Source: Carposina sasakii (taxonomy: Eukaryota; Arthropoda; Insecta; Lepidoptera; Carposinidae). Taken from it: a stretch of 64,000 nt of DNA. Below the pieces are notes generated by a model that made no database searches, was not told the origin of the DNA, and worked only from the letters and a program-made list of their open reading frames with translations. The DNA lies in NCBI GenBank assembly GCA_014607495.2, contig CP053159.1, forward strand, positions 12,841,501 through 12,905,500, given 5' to 3'. This document shows positions 39,401 through 54,400 of the stretch, in pieces (positions within the stretch are counted from its first letter, which is position 1; each line of letters begins with the position of its first letter). The position numbers and the translations under genes were made by a program.

Positions 39401-42400
39401 ATAAACTAAGTATTGGAGGTTTGGGGTCTTTTAAAGAAAAACGCAGATCGATTTTAAAAAGATTACTCGTATATTAAAGCACTTGGAAGACGCAAGACCG
39501 TTAGTGCTTGAGACACTAAAGGCAAGTGATGTTGGCAAAGGAATACGTACACTTTTTGTAAACTAAGTGTTTCACTGTCTACCTTCATTTTATTTTATGT
39601 TTATCAATATAGCTTCATATTAAAATATGATTATTTTTTGCAAGACTTAAAAGGTGAATAAATCAACACTTAGTAGCTAGCCCACCACCGAGCTTACACT
39701 TCTGCCCCTCGAAGCTCACGATTCATGATTGTAATCACTACATATACAATCCGTAACCATATCCAAGCTATAGAATAGAATAGAATAGAATAGAATAGAA
39801 TAGAAAAGAATAGTTTTTTATTTGGGAATTACTCAAACACGGACAGAAACAACATAGAACAAGTCATTAGAAATAGTTTCTTCTTATACATCATTCTTCT
39901 AATCCATCTTATGTACATAAGTACAGTTACATACAGGGTGATTTTTGGTCGTCAATGTTCCCGAAAACTACGGAATCTCCTCATCATCACAATCATTTTT
40001 CTCCATGGATGCATACCTGGGAAGTGTCTGGTTCCCAAGATATTAGGGTCCAAAGTTGAGTAAATAGACTGCATTTTTCTGCATTAATGCACATTGAGGC
40101 GTGTAGCAAGATTTTTTAACAAGAAATAATTAATATCTGTCTATGAAAAAACTAGCATAAACACTGGACACTATAAATATCGCCCGAACAAGTAATAAAA
40201 AAATTTACATCATCATTTCCCAGCATTTTTTTGGCATAAACTTACATTATTTGATGCATAGAGTACGTATCCTTCGTTAAAGGTGGCAACGAAAAAACAC
40301 CCTGTGTAGTATTTAAATATTAATAATATTTGAAGAAACTAGCCTATAGAAGCGTCCGCGAACGCCTACCGCTAGCCTGCCCAATGCGAGAGCGGGGCGG
40401 ACCCCTTTGTTTAGGCTAGCTCGCTTCAGCCAAATAACTTTAAGTTTTAAGGCTTCAAAGAGAAGAATTTATTTTAAGTTCTGTAATAGGTTGAATGATT
40501 TGATATTTACGAATAACATGTTTACAAATTGAAATCAATGTCGGAAAACAAGTTTTATTTAGTAAACTTAGTCTTAAGATAAGGGCTGTATTATTTTCAA
40601 TTGTTTCATGATAAATTTTAATTCGGATTGAAATATGCGAATTCAATCTACAGGTTTATATAACAAGGTGAAAATTGAGGTCAAATTAGCGTGGATTACT
40701 GATTTAACTTTCAATTACTTACAAATAAATTAAAGTAGAACAAAAAATACGAATTTGACATATCGCAGCTTCGGTAGAACAAAGGCACAATTTGCTTTTG
40801 CAATCTTAGACAATTGTGCCCTTGTTCTACCGAAGGTGCGATATGTCTAAAGCATAATCATTATCTATAATATAAAAATGAATCGCTAAATGTGTTGCGA
40901 ATCTCGAGAACGGCTGAACCGATTTCGCTAATTCTTTTTTTAGCGCATTCCTTGAAGTACAAGGATGGTTCTTAACGAAGAGAAAAATTAAAAAATGCCT
41001 GAACATGTCTAAAACATTCCTTTTCTACATTCCCATACAAACAATTTGTTTGAAATTTGAAAGTCCGGGAAGGCAAAACAATTGGGTGACGTTAGTTCAA
41101 AGGCGTGGGACAGAACAACGTATGTCAGGTCCGCTTATTAAAAAATATAAATAAGAAATGAAAAAAATTTCACCCGAGTGAGATTTGAGCTCACGACCTC
41201 TCGCAAACCGTGCTTTTGCTCTAACCAAGTGCGCTATCGGGTCAATTGACTCGGATGACGAATTTGACCATCTCTTTTACATTACGTTTCATTATGTCAT
41301 GCGCTATTTATCATTGATTTTCCGTCGTTGAAAGAAAACGTCGCCATTTTAAATATGGATTGTTCTAACGACTGAATAATTGGGAATAATCCTCGTTACT
41401 AATGCAAAAATGGAGTTCCTGATGCATACGTAATTCCTCAAAGGGGATTCAATGTAAGAAGAGAGGTTTTTTTATTTGACCTTTGTTTTTGTGAATGTTT
41501 TTGTAAAAATATACTAAAAGTCATTTTATCTATTCTTCTATACATATAATAAAAATGTAACGGATTGCTGTCTGTACATGGAAGATATATGAGAAAAAAT
41601 ATTATAGGAGACCTTTATCAACGTAATAGTACCCAAAAGTATGATTTTTGGAATTTTCATCTGTTTGTCTGTGCGTTTGTGCACGCTAATCTCAGAAACG
41701 GCTGTACCGATTTCGATGCAGTTTTCAGGAATATATTGTGACAGGCCCTACTTAACATGTAGGCTACTACTTACTGTAGCTGCTACTTTTTATCACGGGA
41801 AAATGTTTTTATCCCGGATAATTTTTTAAATTTAGACATTTTGTTTATTCTGTAGTCAACGCGGACGGAGTCGCGGGCGCCCACTAGTCTTTAATATGAC
41901 TGTGACAGTTATACCTTTCACACAAACATCCCTGTTTCCTTCTGTAGGCAGAGATCACGGATCTCCATTTGCTACGGTCCTGACACCTCTTTTGCTTCAT
42001 CTACTTTTATGCCATTCATACTCAAACAAAGAATATGCTTGAATGTATTTTATTTGCTTCTATAGCTATCTATGATTGTTGTGGTCAGTATGTGTATAAC
42101 ATGAAAATGTAAGCTGTAGTCATTAATAATGCGTACCCCTTCCCGTATACAATCACAATAAAATACAATTTACTTCTCGATCCCGCAAACTGTTTTAACA
42201 GTTTTCTGGGACTTCAACTTAGAAATAAGTTTTGCTAACTGTTTTTATAATAATAATAATAAATAAAATAATGAATAAATCACTTTTGCTTTTATTTGCT
42301 CGAACTTTGTACAAACAATTATCATTAAAACGTCTTCTTTTTGTGTCTAATCAATCTATGGATCCGTAAATGTACTTGCAATAAATACGAGAAAAACTAA

Positions 42401-45400
42401 AGCTGTAGATTCCTAATTGAGTATATTAACGCAAAAGGCCTGATACAGTAAGTCCTCACATCTTCACACTCATGTCTCTGCGCACACAGAACGGTAATGA
42501 CTGCACAAACACTCATCTGCATACGGCCCTAAAACGAGGGCTGGCAAAAATGAGTATTTTAGAAGAAAAGGTAGCAACGTCACAATTTTTATACCATTAA
42601 AAAGAATCTTGAATATTGATATGCCTTTATTACTTGATTGAATTAAATGAAATTAGCTACTAAAATAAATATAAAGTAATAAAAATAGCGGTCGGCCACG
42701 ACTTCGTTCGCGTATAGGGTTCTATCGGCCATGTGGTTCTATCGGCCTTTAGTGCTCCGCCTACCCCTTAAGGGATAAAGGCGTGATTATATGCATGTAT
42801 GTATGTATGTATTGTATACGTGAGAGTCGGGACGGGACGCTAGCTGTAGTACATATAAACCTTCCTTTTGAATCACTCTATCGTAACTTTGTTTTATAAT
42901 GTATATTGATGTATGAATCGACGAATATGTGTTTTTAGTAAAAACAGTGAGTAACACTTCTCATAATATGGACTGTTCTTCAATATACCGGAATAACTTT
43001 AAATATTATTTACGTAGTACCTATAAAAAAATCTATCTTTTGATCTGAAAAATTTTAACGTATAAAACTCAGCAAACGAACTGTTACACAAACCGTTTTT
43101 ATATACCGACGCATTAGAGTGGAAACCACGGAAATGCATTATATATATCGCATATTAATAAAAAACATAAAAACTACTGCACAAAATATAAAACTCTTTT
43201 ATAGTTACGAGATTTTCACTCTAAGATACCGAAACGTGACAGCCCTACCTCAGAAGTCCCGTCGCAGACGACTCTCTTGACGTTTGCAAACCGAATTTAT
43301 TAACCTATTCGTGCCTACTTCGGGTCGTGTGGTGGAAAAATAGGCCACATGAGAATGCAGCGAAATGGCTGGATGTTTTGTTTGGTTAGAATTTTAGATT
43401 TCGCATTTTAGGAAGGTTTTAAGTTGGGTTGCATATACTCGTATAGTTAGGTGTACCAGCGGATGGGAATTTGTCTCCGTGCACTGTATAGCTTAGTGTT
43501 ATTCTTAAATATGAGCTATATAACTGTCAAGTTTCACGAACATCTTCTATGTTGCTCTGGGAGTGAAAAAAAAAACAAACGTGTAATAGTACAGCTGCTT
43601 CTCTTCCGGGCATACAAGTACAAGTCAGTAGAGGGACAAGAGGGTCTGGGTGTTTTTTAGGCGATGGGCTGACCACCTGTCACTACTAATCGAACTTGTA
43701 CATCTCAACTATACCCTCAAAATTGATCAGAAGTGGCACCATGTGGTCCTATCGGCCCTTGCTGCTCTGCCTACCTCGTAAGGGATAAAGGCGTGATTAT
43801 ATGTGTGTAAATGACGTTTAGTCAAAAAAGTCCGAGCAAATAAGTAGATAGTAATTTAAAAAAATTCCGTGAAATTATGACTTTTAGGATTGATCTTGAA
43901 GTAACGCCACGTTACTATATACCTTGAATATCTCACTCGTGATACAAATTAAACAAAATTTAACCCAGATCTGTTAAAAACTTTCACTGTAAAAATTTAC
44001 AGACGTACAACAGTACCTTAAAATATTAGTCTGAGATTAAAGTACATGGATTTGTATTATATTTCTCCAAAGGAATATTACATGAACAAACTCTACGCAA
44101 GTATCCGTTACTCAAAGAGGCAGATCACATTCCGGCGAAAACCAAATTAATCCGGTTGAGCTTAATACACTTTGAATATTTCATTATAGTACAGGATCTC
44201 ACCGTTCTTTATATCTATATAATATAATTTTACTTGTTTTTTTGGGCTATATTGTGTTTACAAATTCAGGGTCGCCATTTCGGAAATTCAGGGTCGCCAT
44301 TTCGAAAATTCAGGGTCGCCATTTCGGAAATTCAGGGTCGCCATTTCGGAAATTCAGGGTCGCCATTTCGGAAATCAGATCCACAGCCACGCTTATCATG
44401 ACACGATCAGATAAAAGTGACAAGTTGCTATCGCATAATAGCACGTCCCTAAATTCTTTACTCGACTCATATGACATGCACGGATGGAGCTGATGTATTC
44501 TACTGATGCCCCGCATCAGCATAGGGTAAGTCTTCTACCTATATATTTAATCATTTGAGTACAGATAGTCCTTGTACACTTACGAATAACGACCTTACGA
44601 ATTCTATGGTGAGCCTAGTGAGACTATGTACGGTATCTGACTGTAAAACTTTTTGCGCGTAGCATTGCTTATTCGAAGAGATTTCGCTAGACAACCTGGG
44701 GCATCTTGGTGAATAATTATCTCTTGTCTTAACTGAATTATGCACATTTTAATCATAACATATACAGAATCTAGCGTCAGGCACCTTTACTATAATAATA
44801 CTTTAAATATTTCATTACGCTTTCATTATTAATGTATTCTTATAAGCAATATTCCAAGGAAGAAATCCCTATACATTAGCACAGGCTAGATAGATATCTA
44901 CATGTTAGTTAATTATCTGTAAAGTATCGACTAGCTAGTGATGTGACGATGGACTTGCAATATCGATTGTCGAAGTTAGTGCTTGTTCGAGCGAGTAACT
45001 TTATATCGAGTAAGTTTATATTGATCAGCAACTGAAGTGTTTGGTATAACAGTTTGTAGTTTATGAATATTGCTCTGCTTTTCTTAATACAAACACGCCC
45101 TCTATTTCCGAAGAGGTTGGGCAGAAGTACACCTATTTTTCAGCAGTTAGCCCATTAAGTTCTTAGTTAAGAGCTTACCGCCGGTGTTCAGGCACAAATA
45201 TATGATTTAGCGACCAGAATACGGATCGAATAACATATGTTTCAAAGTCATTCTCATTAGGTATTATAAACTTAATTATTTAGGTATTTCTACTCTAAAC
45301 ATTTTTATTTTATGTGATCTACACTATAACAATTTGTTTAGTTTTTAAGTATTAAAGCTACTCATGTATAAAGCCTGGGCCAGGTCAGACAAAATCGTGC

Positions 45401-48400
45401 AAAAAGCGCAATTTAAATACTGAAAACGCAACTATTTCCAACCGTGAATTCGAATAAAAGCAAAGCTGAAAACCTGAAAGGTTTCGTACGAGGGGATGCT
45501 TAAAAATACTCGAGTCTCAATTGCTGAAACCTTCTAAAGGTAGATTTAATGTGGGAAGGTGGTGAATAATATTACCGAGGCTTCGAATGAAACCTGCTAA
45601 TTAGGGTTTGTTATTTTATGTTAATAACCTTTTAGCCCGATTACCGTGCCTGCGTTTATGTTAGCCGACGTTTTGTGGAATATGGAGGAGGCAGAGAGTT
45701 TCATATGTTACTACTATTATGCTTTATGCTGTTAGATGAAATTATTACTAGATTCAGTGGTTAAGATGTGTGCCTTTCAGTCGGAAGGCGTAGGTTTGAT
45801 CCCAGCCACTGCCTCCATCATCTTCCTGCCCTGTTCCCATTTATTTGGGGTCAGCACAATATGTTATTTTCTTCCATTCATCCCTATTATCCGTCATCTC
45901 ATTGCTCACTCCCAGTACACGCATATCACACAGTCCATCAAACACTTCTTTGGTCTACCTCTTTCTTTATATCCATCCACACTCATGTACAACGCTCTCT
46001 GTAAAATATGCCTTTCATCCCGTCGCTTTACATGCCCGTACCAACACAAACGTACAGACGGTTACTTCGTGACTTGTCTGTGATCGGCGCAACTTTCAAA
46101 CTTAATTAATTTTTTAAAATTTATTCTTTATTGTACACAAAACATAACAATCAATAGAAAGAAATTTACAAAAGGAATGCATACAAACTTCCTCTTTTAT
46201 ACTCATTCACAGCCTGTACCATTGAATTTCATGCACGGATTTTAATACGAGTATACTAAAATTGTCGCTTAGCGTCAGAAAAGCAGCCGGCAGTAAAACA
46301 AACGTCAAATCCTTGGCAACATAGGTTTCAAAAGAAACCATATTTACTCCTTAAATATATTAGTTATACACACTAAGATACATCCTGGTCCAGTGCTGGG
46401 TATAGCGAACGTCCAGTCTGCCTGCTATCATACCGAGGATGGGGTTGGAACTGACGCGCAGCCGACAAAGATATGATATAGGGATTACTCTTTCATACAC
46501 AATACACATATAGAAAACCAGATACTCCTTATATCAATTCTTACTGACACTTTATTGAGCAATATCCACAGCGAGCCGTGTAAAATATAAACCTAGCGCT
46601 CTCTGTGTAAGCGACCGGGCACGTACGTAAGGAGACGTCATAGATATGCAAATGTTTTCAATAAGGGCCCAAACGGATGGCCTTAAGGTACAGACGTATG
46701 TGATGGCGCAATATCGACGCGCTTGTCACCTAGCGGGAGGTTTTATGAAATTTTCTCGATGTTAGGGAATGTTGGCAAAAAATTCGCGGTTTGTTGGCAC
46801 ATGTTTTGGTTTGGTTAGTGAGTACTATCACGGTTTTCGTAATTTGTGACAAGCCCTAATTTCTAAATAGTCACTTGCAAAACATTAAATTCGTATTTGT
46901 TACAAGAATACTGTTTTGAGAAAAGGATGCTACAGCCGTGCCTTCTTGTGCTTTCTTGCTCTATGCTGATATTTAGGTTGTAATTGATTTTTCGCGTAAT
47001 AATGTTTTGAGGTTAAGTTATCGGTACCGAACAGCTGCAAGTTACAAAATCAGTCTGCGGATGTATAATTTTGATTTCGAATTGTTGTCAATCCAGTTTT
47101 CCCAGCAGCAACCTTGCCAACTTAATTGATAATGGTATAAGTTTGATGTCTTTTCTAATTTTTGCTAACCTTTTATATTTAATTATCACTTTCCCAAATG
47201 GTTTGCTGGAAGAAATCTCTCTCAGAGCTAAGCACGCCTTTGGACATTTTCTATCATAATTTCTATCTGTATATAATTGTATGTGTAAAATAAAGAATAA
47301 GAATAAAAAAAGAAAATTTGAAAATTTAATACAAAGGCGAACTTAATACTACATAGTTCTCTTCCAGTTAACCAGTATTGCTGGATATAAGTTTGAGGGT
47401 ACTGTTCACAAAAATATAAAGCTGAAATATGACATTGAACGCTATTAGATTATTTGTAAAAAAAATCCGACTCGTCGACACTAATAACCTGCTAATAACG
47501 GAATGTATTACTACCATACACAAAAATCCGTATTGTCTTGTCAACTTATTACATAGTTACATTTTACTATCACAATAATAGGTACACTTGCGCACATACG
47601 AGTAGTTGCAATAAACGGCACGCGCGACGCCACATTTGTTAATGATCGCTTTTTAGATACAGCAGTGTATTCCGCAGACTGTACGAGGTCATAGAGCAAT
47701 GATGTAGAGGAGGAGCGACTATATTTTCATGAATACTCGTAATATAAAAAGGGAGATGTATATGATGAGGCGTGAATTATAGGTCATAACAGTGTGTTCT
47801 CGATATAGCGAATGTATTTTAACGTAAAAATTATATGTCGCTGATCGGGTGATATACGAGTATACAGGATGTTTTTTTGTGGCCACCTTTAACGAAGGGT
47901 ACGTATTCTATACATGAAATAAAGTAAGTTTATGCCAAAAAAAATGCTGGGAAAAAAAATTTTTTTTTTTGAAAAAAAAAAATTAAATTCCTTGATCGTG
48001 CGAAATTTATAGTGTCTAGTGTTTATGTTAGTTTTTTTATAGACAGATATTAATTATTTTTCGTGAAAAAATCCTGCTACGCGCGTCTATGTGCATTTAT
48101 GCAGAAAAACGCAGTCTATTTACTTAACTTTGGACTCTAATATTTTGGAAACCAGACACTTCCCAGGTATGCTTCCATGGAGAAAAATGATCGTGATGAT
48201 GAGGAGATTCCGTAATTTTCGGGAACGTTGACGACCAAAAATCATCCTGTATAAGACGAGGTTTGAATTATAATCCTGTGAAGCATATTATATAAAATGC
48301 CAATTTACAGTAATTATTGCTTGTTACAATGAAGATGTCAAAAATTTTGTATAAAAAGCATAAAAAATAGATATATTTTTAAATAAAAATAAATAACACA

Positions 48401-51400
48401 CATATACATATAACATACATATAATCACGCCTTTATCCCTTGCGGGGTAGGCAGAGCACCAAGGGTTGATATGGTACAACTTCTGACCAATTTTGAGGGT
48501 ATAGTTGAGATGTACAAGTTCGGTTAGTAGTGACAGGCGGTCAGCCCATCGCCTAGAAAACACCAAGTCCCTCTTGTCATTCTATTGACTTGTACTATAT
48601 GCTCGGGAAGCAGCTGTAGTATTATACTTTTTTTCACTTCCAGAGCAGCAAAATAAATAAATGAAACAAAAAAATGAAATAGTACCTACTCTAGTTACAA
48701 AAACACAGGAAAAACGCTGAAATGTTAAAAGCTGAAACGAACCCTAGGCATACTAGAAACACCACTTCTGCCATCTAACTAGAAAATCCGTCTCTGTCAT
48801 GACGCCAGGACTTAGTTTATCGCCATATAACCGAGTTCATAGTCGTAGCTCCACCTTATCCTCCCTCCGTGGTACGTTGTACAGCCGTGTAAATTGTTGC
48901 ATATGAAAGTTTTTATTTGTTCGACGTAATAAAATAATACGGATATGTTCCGGGAATGCCGGTAAGTATCGCTGTGCGGGGAATTTTATAGAACATAACA
49001 GTTTTCACGTATACTATCGAAATTGTATATCGTTTATATTGAAATCGTGGTAAATATAATTAATTACAAAAAAACGAGCGCCTTGTTTACTTTGAAATAC
49101 TGAGAGCCCCCCTAACATGACCATGCATCGTGGATATCGTAACGTACGATATCGTAACGTGTCTATACAAAATTCAACATGGCGGCTATTTTTATCGTAT
49201 CGTGACAGGCTAAATGTAGATAAATCGGTTTTTCGCAGGTTATGCTACTAGGCCAGATTTTTCCAAACGTAGCCTATCAGAAGAATAAAGTTGATGCTGT
49301 CTTTCTCTAAAACTTGATCCTAATAGAGACAGCACTGACTTTATTGTTCAGATAAGCTATCTAAAGTTTGGTAAAATTAGCCGTAAGAATACGTAATATC
49401 GTAATCTGCATTATTTTAATTCTAGTGAATCTCCGACAATTTGTCCACTGTTCTGTGATATATTATCATCGTGAAAATCTATTTATAAGCTATAAAATAT
49501 AGCCACCTGATTACGTAAAAGCAATAGCAAAGCCGAAGCAGCGCGAAAGCGAGAATTGAGAGTGTGTGTGTGCGCGGGGCGAGGTGCGGGGCGCGGGAGG
49601 ACGCCGAGCGCTCGTTGCACGCACGCACCCACTCTCAATTATAGCGATCGCGTGGCTTCGGCTTTGCTATTGCTTTTACGTAATCAGGGGGCAGGTTGTA
49701 ACAGAAGGGGTATGTTAAGCAAAATACTATGAAAATAGTCAACTATAAAGAATCTACAAAATTCGAGACTCGAAATAACATTCGTATTTGACTCGATATT
49801 TTGTATACAGAGGGGTGAGCACGAACCTCTCGATAGTCCGTAACGCTATCGTCCAACTGTCAAATCACATAGATTTTGCTAGCGAGAATCGCTAGCGTTA
49901 CGCCGCGTAAAAAGGTTCGTGCTTACCCCTCAGGTTCTTTGTAGTATTACCTATTTAAATTACAATTTTTAAATATACCCTTTCTATAACATCCTGTAGT
50001 TATTGTATTTAAATCCAAAGTAACTATTTTCAGAAAACAAAACGTCGTTTTTAATCCCGAGAGACTGTTGACTCAACACTTGAGGATAAAATAAGATTCC
50101 TATTAAGACTCATTGCGAGCTTCAAAGCGGCGGATAACATTCAAGTAAAGAAATATTACAAGGCGGGATGCTGTTATATGGCCAGCGATAGGATTTTGAT
50201 TAAAGTGTAAAAAAATGAAGATAGTTTTTATTTCAGTATCTCTGTAATAATGATTTTTTGTGTTTAAATGACATCTTTACTAAATGTAGCTTGATCTCCT
50301 TTGTGATCCTGCAGTTCTAGCTAGTGTAAATAGTAATAAAAATAGTTAATAGCAATAGGCAATACAATTGTTACGAAATGTCCAAAATGAATGAATTTTC
50401 AAACAAACTCAAGGAATCCAGAATTAGCTAACTACAAAGAGAATTTAACATTATACTGAACCAGTTCCCATTCAACATCACCGACAAATGGCAACTGCAA
50501 TAAAGCATATCTTATGAGACAAAGTTCTCTTATCGCACCATGAATCATCGCATACATTACTACAGTACCCTAACAAAGTATCAAGACGACGAATACCTAA
50601 AGTAATTAGAGGAGGTAGCTCGTAGCAGTGCTACGGCTTTCGTAGCGCGAGTACGAAGCGTAACAAAGTTGTTCTTAAAATTATATCCGTTGTTAAATTA
50701 CGTAATGGCTTTTTAAGTTGAGAATTAAATATTTAACAACTATTCGAATGAAGTGTGCTAAAGAGATTTGTGGAAATAATTTTGATTAGTTAGCAATTTG
50801 AGTTAATTTTTATTTGACTGCGCCAGAAGAGGGGTTATGTTTTTTTGAGTGTATAGGTATGTATGTATGTGTATTCTCAAGAGCCTAAACGGGTTCTCGC
50901 ATTTGTGCTTGAGGGCGACACCGGGTCAAAAATTTTACGCAGTCGAGTGCTTTTCTTTAAATAAATGAGGTTATAACAGATGTATTTTAGTCGCGTAATC
51001 AAATTTATGTCGTAAATATTCTTTTTTTACTTGCCCGCTATGCTGAGAAAAATTATCGTGACGATAATGAGATTCCGTAGTTTTCGGGAACGTTGACGAC
51101 CAAAAATCACCTTGTATGTACAAATTGGCTATACAGGTGATTTTTGGTCGTCAACGTTCCCGAAAACTAGGGAATTTCCTCAAGATATTAGGGTCCAAAG
51201 TTGAGTAAATAGACTGCGTTTTTCTGCATAAATGTACATAGACGCGCGTAGCAAGATTTTTTTACGAGAAATAATTAATATCTGTCTATGACAAAACTAG
51301 TATAAACATTGGACACTATAAATTTCGCCCGATCAAGTAATTAAATTTAATTCAAAAAAGTTTACATCGTTTCCCAGCATTTTTTTTGCCATAAACTTAC

Positions 51401-54400
51401 TTTATTTGATGTATAGAGTACGTATCCTTCGTTAAAGGTGGCAACGAAAAAACATCCTGTATAGGTAAATACATGCAACAGCGAGTGGGATTCTATTTGT
51501 CGTAATTAAGGTGTTATGAAGTCAATTAATATTGTACAAGTCCGTTATACTTCTTTCCTTCCGAATTGTTATGCTTAAAGGCTCGAGCACACCGGATGCG
51601 TATGCTTGCACGTAAGCGTAGACGTACACGTACCTCTGAGTTTAATGTATAGAACTGTCACCGCTTGACGTCTATGCTTACGTCTACGCATACGCATGCG
51701 GTCTGCCCGTGCCTATACAGTTCCATACATTACAACTCAGAGGTACGTATACGTCTACGCTTACGTGCACGCATACGCATCCGGTGTGCTCGAACCTTAA
51801 ACCAATCTCAAGAGGCAAATGAAGCCATGTTTGTTTAGAAATCAACTCGATTCAGTAATCAGGTTGTAATGTTCAAATGCATACGTGAGAGAATAATTTC
51901 ATAAGTAGCATAATATTTACATAAATAAAGTTATATAGTTTAGCCGCGTGGTGCTGGCAGAGTAGAGTTTGTACCACCCCATGCCAACCCGTGGATATCA
52001 AGGGTTTCCGGGAGGTGGGCAGCAGCGCCTCCTGTACTGACAACATGTCCGAAAATCACACTGCGGTCACCAAACCGCCTGCCCAGCGTGGTGACTATGG
52101 GAAAAACCCCCCTGTGGCAGTAGCCTTGTGGCATGCCCTGGGGGAGGCCTACGTCCAGCAGTGGACTGCAATAGGCTGAAGACGAAGAAGAATACCTACC
52201 TATAGTTTATACTTCAAGTTTATGATGCATTTATTTAAAAGCCAAAAAAATATAGAATTTTAAATAAATTGATTTTTTATTCATCTCCACGCAAGCGCTG
52301 TTTGCGAATTCGTGAATGTTTGTAAACCAGATATTTAAATATTTCAGATTGTAAAAATGCCGTTTTTTAATTAAATTACATATGTAAATATATTGAGATT
52401 TATAACAAAATTATTGCTAATGAAATAACGGACCTAGTAAAAAGTATTTAAAACAACCTGAATAGGCATTACAGATACATAATTGAGTTTGAAATTCTCA
52501 AGTCACGGAGAAGTTAAGTTGTACACGCAGACGTCGTTTAGTCTTTTAGAAAGTATGGCCATTGGGCCACTAACTTTGTTTCTTCAAGTTACTTGAAATA
52601 ATTAATTTGGCGCGAATAAAGCGAGCAACTTTTATTAAATTAAACAAATAACAAACATTTGAATGCGAATTTAAAGTTATTTTCGTAACAAAAATGAAGG
52701 GTGTGAAACGGTTTAATTTGCTCCTAATATCAATATCACAAATGTGTACATAGGATGTTTCTTCGTTGCCACCCTTAACGAAGGGTACGTACTCTATACT
52801 CGTACATCAAATAAAGTAAGTTAATGCCAAAACAAATGCTGGGATATGATGTAAATTTTTTCGTTAAAAAAATTATTACTTAATCGGACGAAATCAATAG
52901 TGTCCAGTGTTTATGCTAGTTTTTTCATAGACAGATATTAATTCTTTATAATAATTAATTATTTCTCGTGAAAAATCTTGCTACATACGACTATGTGCAT
53001 TTATGCAGAAAAACGCGGTCTATTTACTCAACTGTGGACCCTAATATCTTGGGAACCAGAAATTTCTCAGGTATGCTTCCATGGAGAAAAATGATCGTGA
53101 TGATGAGGAGATTCCTTAGTTTTCGGGAACGTTGACGACCAAGAATCATTCTGTATAGGTAGTTTGGTTTTCACGACTAATCTGAATTATAGAGATCAAG
53201 ATAAAATTAAGATTTATTAATTTCAAATTTGAATTTTTCTTCATTCAATTTTTCTTCATCAACTTCATTCCAGTCAAAGTGAGTATAAACTGTTTAAAAT
53301 AAAATAATAGTATGGTCGAAATTATTAAATGCCTTTTTAGTTACAAATAGATAAATTCACGAAAAAATTAACGAATAAAACAATAATACATACAAGTACC
53401 TATCCAGCTTCAATGTACAATATTATTACGTAGTAACTTAAAATAGAGCTCTTGAAATAAACCTAAAGTAATACTAACAATGTTATGTACTAGTACTGTA
53501 ATAATAAGGTTTTATTTCGCGTGTCTACGACGTATGACAAAATTCAACGGTCTAGTACAAAAAGGAAAAGCAAAGAGGAGATGGGTCACCAGATTATGTG
53601 GAAATGGGGTTAGTTATGTCAGAAGTATGCATCCAGGAGTGCAATCGTGCAAAAGTTTGACGTACCTATTTTCTAAAGCTAAACCATAAGACCACAACCA
53701 AAAATGTTATGTTAAGCACATTTTGAATCGCGCTAAATTTTGGCAACGTCAATACAGTCAAAAGTGAGACGTTGGAAACGTTTGAAACGTTGTAAAATTA
53801 AACCAAAGCAAAACCAAATGCGTTCCGTTAAAAGGTTATAAACGTTGTCATTTTGCGCGATTGCTTCCAGGACGAAGATCGCCACCAACTTCCACGGGAC
53901 GGCTTCCAGCATAGGGCCCGACGGAGATGACGGGACGACTACGATATAATTCTGCCAAGGTCGGAGTTAGCAAAAACTAAAACATATTGACTAAAAACGA
54001 GGGCTTTACTATGTGATGGGACACCATCATCATGACTAGATAATAAAAATCGATTGAATAATGTATCGATTCAAAATTGGATGGATCGTATTCTACGAGT
54101 AAAGCATCAATCCCACATCTCTCTCTTCTTCCTGCCCTGTTCCCATTTATTTGGGGTCAACACAATATGTATTTTTCTTCCATTCATCCCTATTATCCGT
54201 CATCTTATTACTCATTCCCAGCACACGCATATCCTCTCTCACACAGTCCATCCAACATTTCTTTGGTCTACCTCTTCCTTTATATCCATCTACATTCATG
54301 CACAACGCTCTCTGTAAAATATGCATTTTATCTCATCGCTTATACATGCCCGTACCAAGACAGACGGTTACTTCGTAACTTGTCTGTAATCGGCGCGACT

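Larger units (their letters stand above)
41888..44261. other. Intron block with scattered repeat pieces
   Basis: An old repeat at 41940-42060 resembles 15690-15785. 42700-42812 and 43547-43809 belong to the AAGGGATAAAGGCGTGATTA family. The rest is unassigned AT-rich DNA. Confidence 0.35.

Noticed and set aside
44262..44374. CRISPR-like array
   Set aside because: The units are contiguous with no unique spacers; this is a eukaryotic minisatellite.
44242..44493. 83-codon ORF with repeated [13 protein letters not shown] units
   Set aside because: It is a translation of the 22-bp minisatellite; the frame shifts between units.
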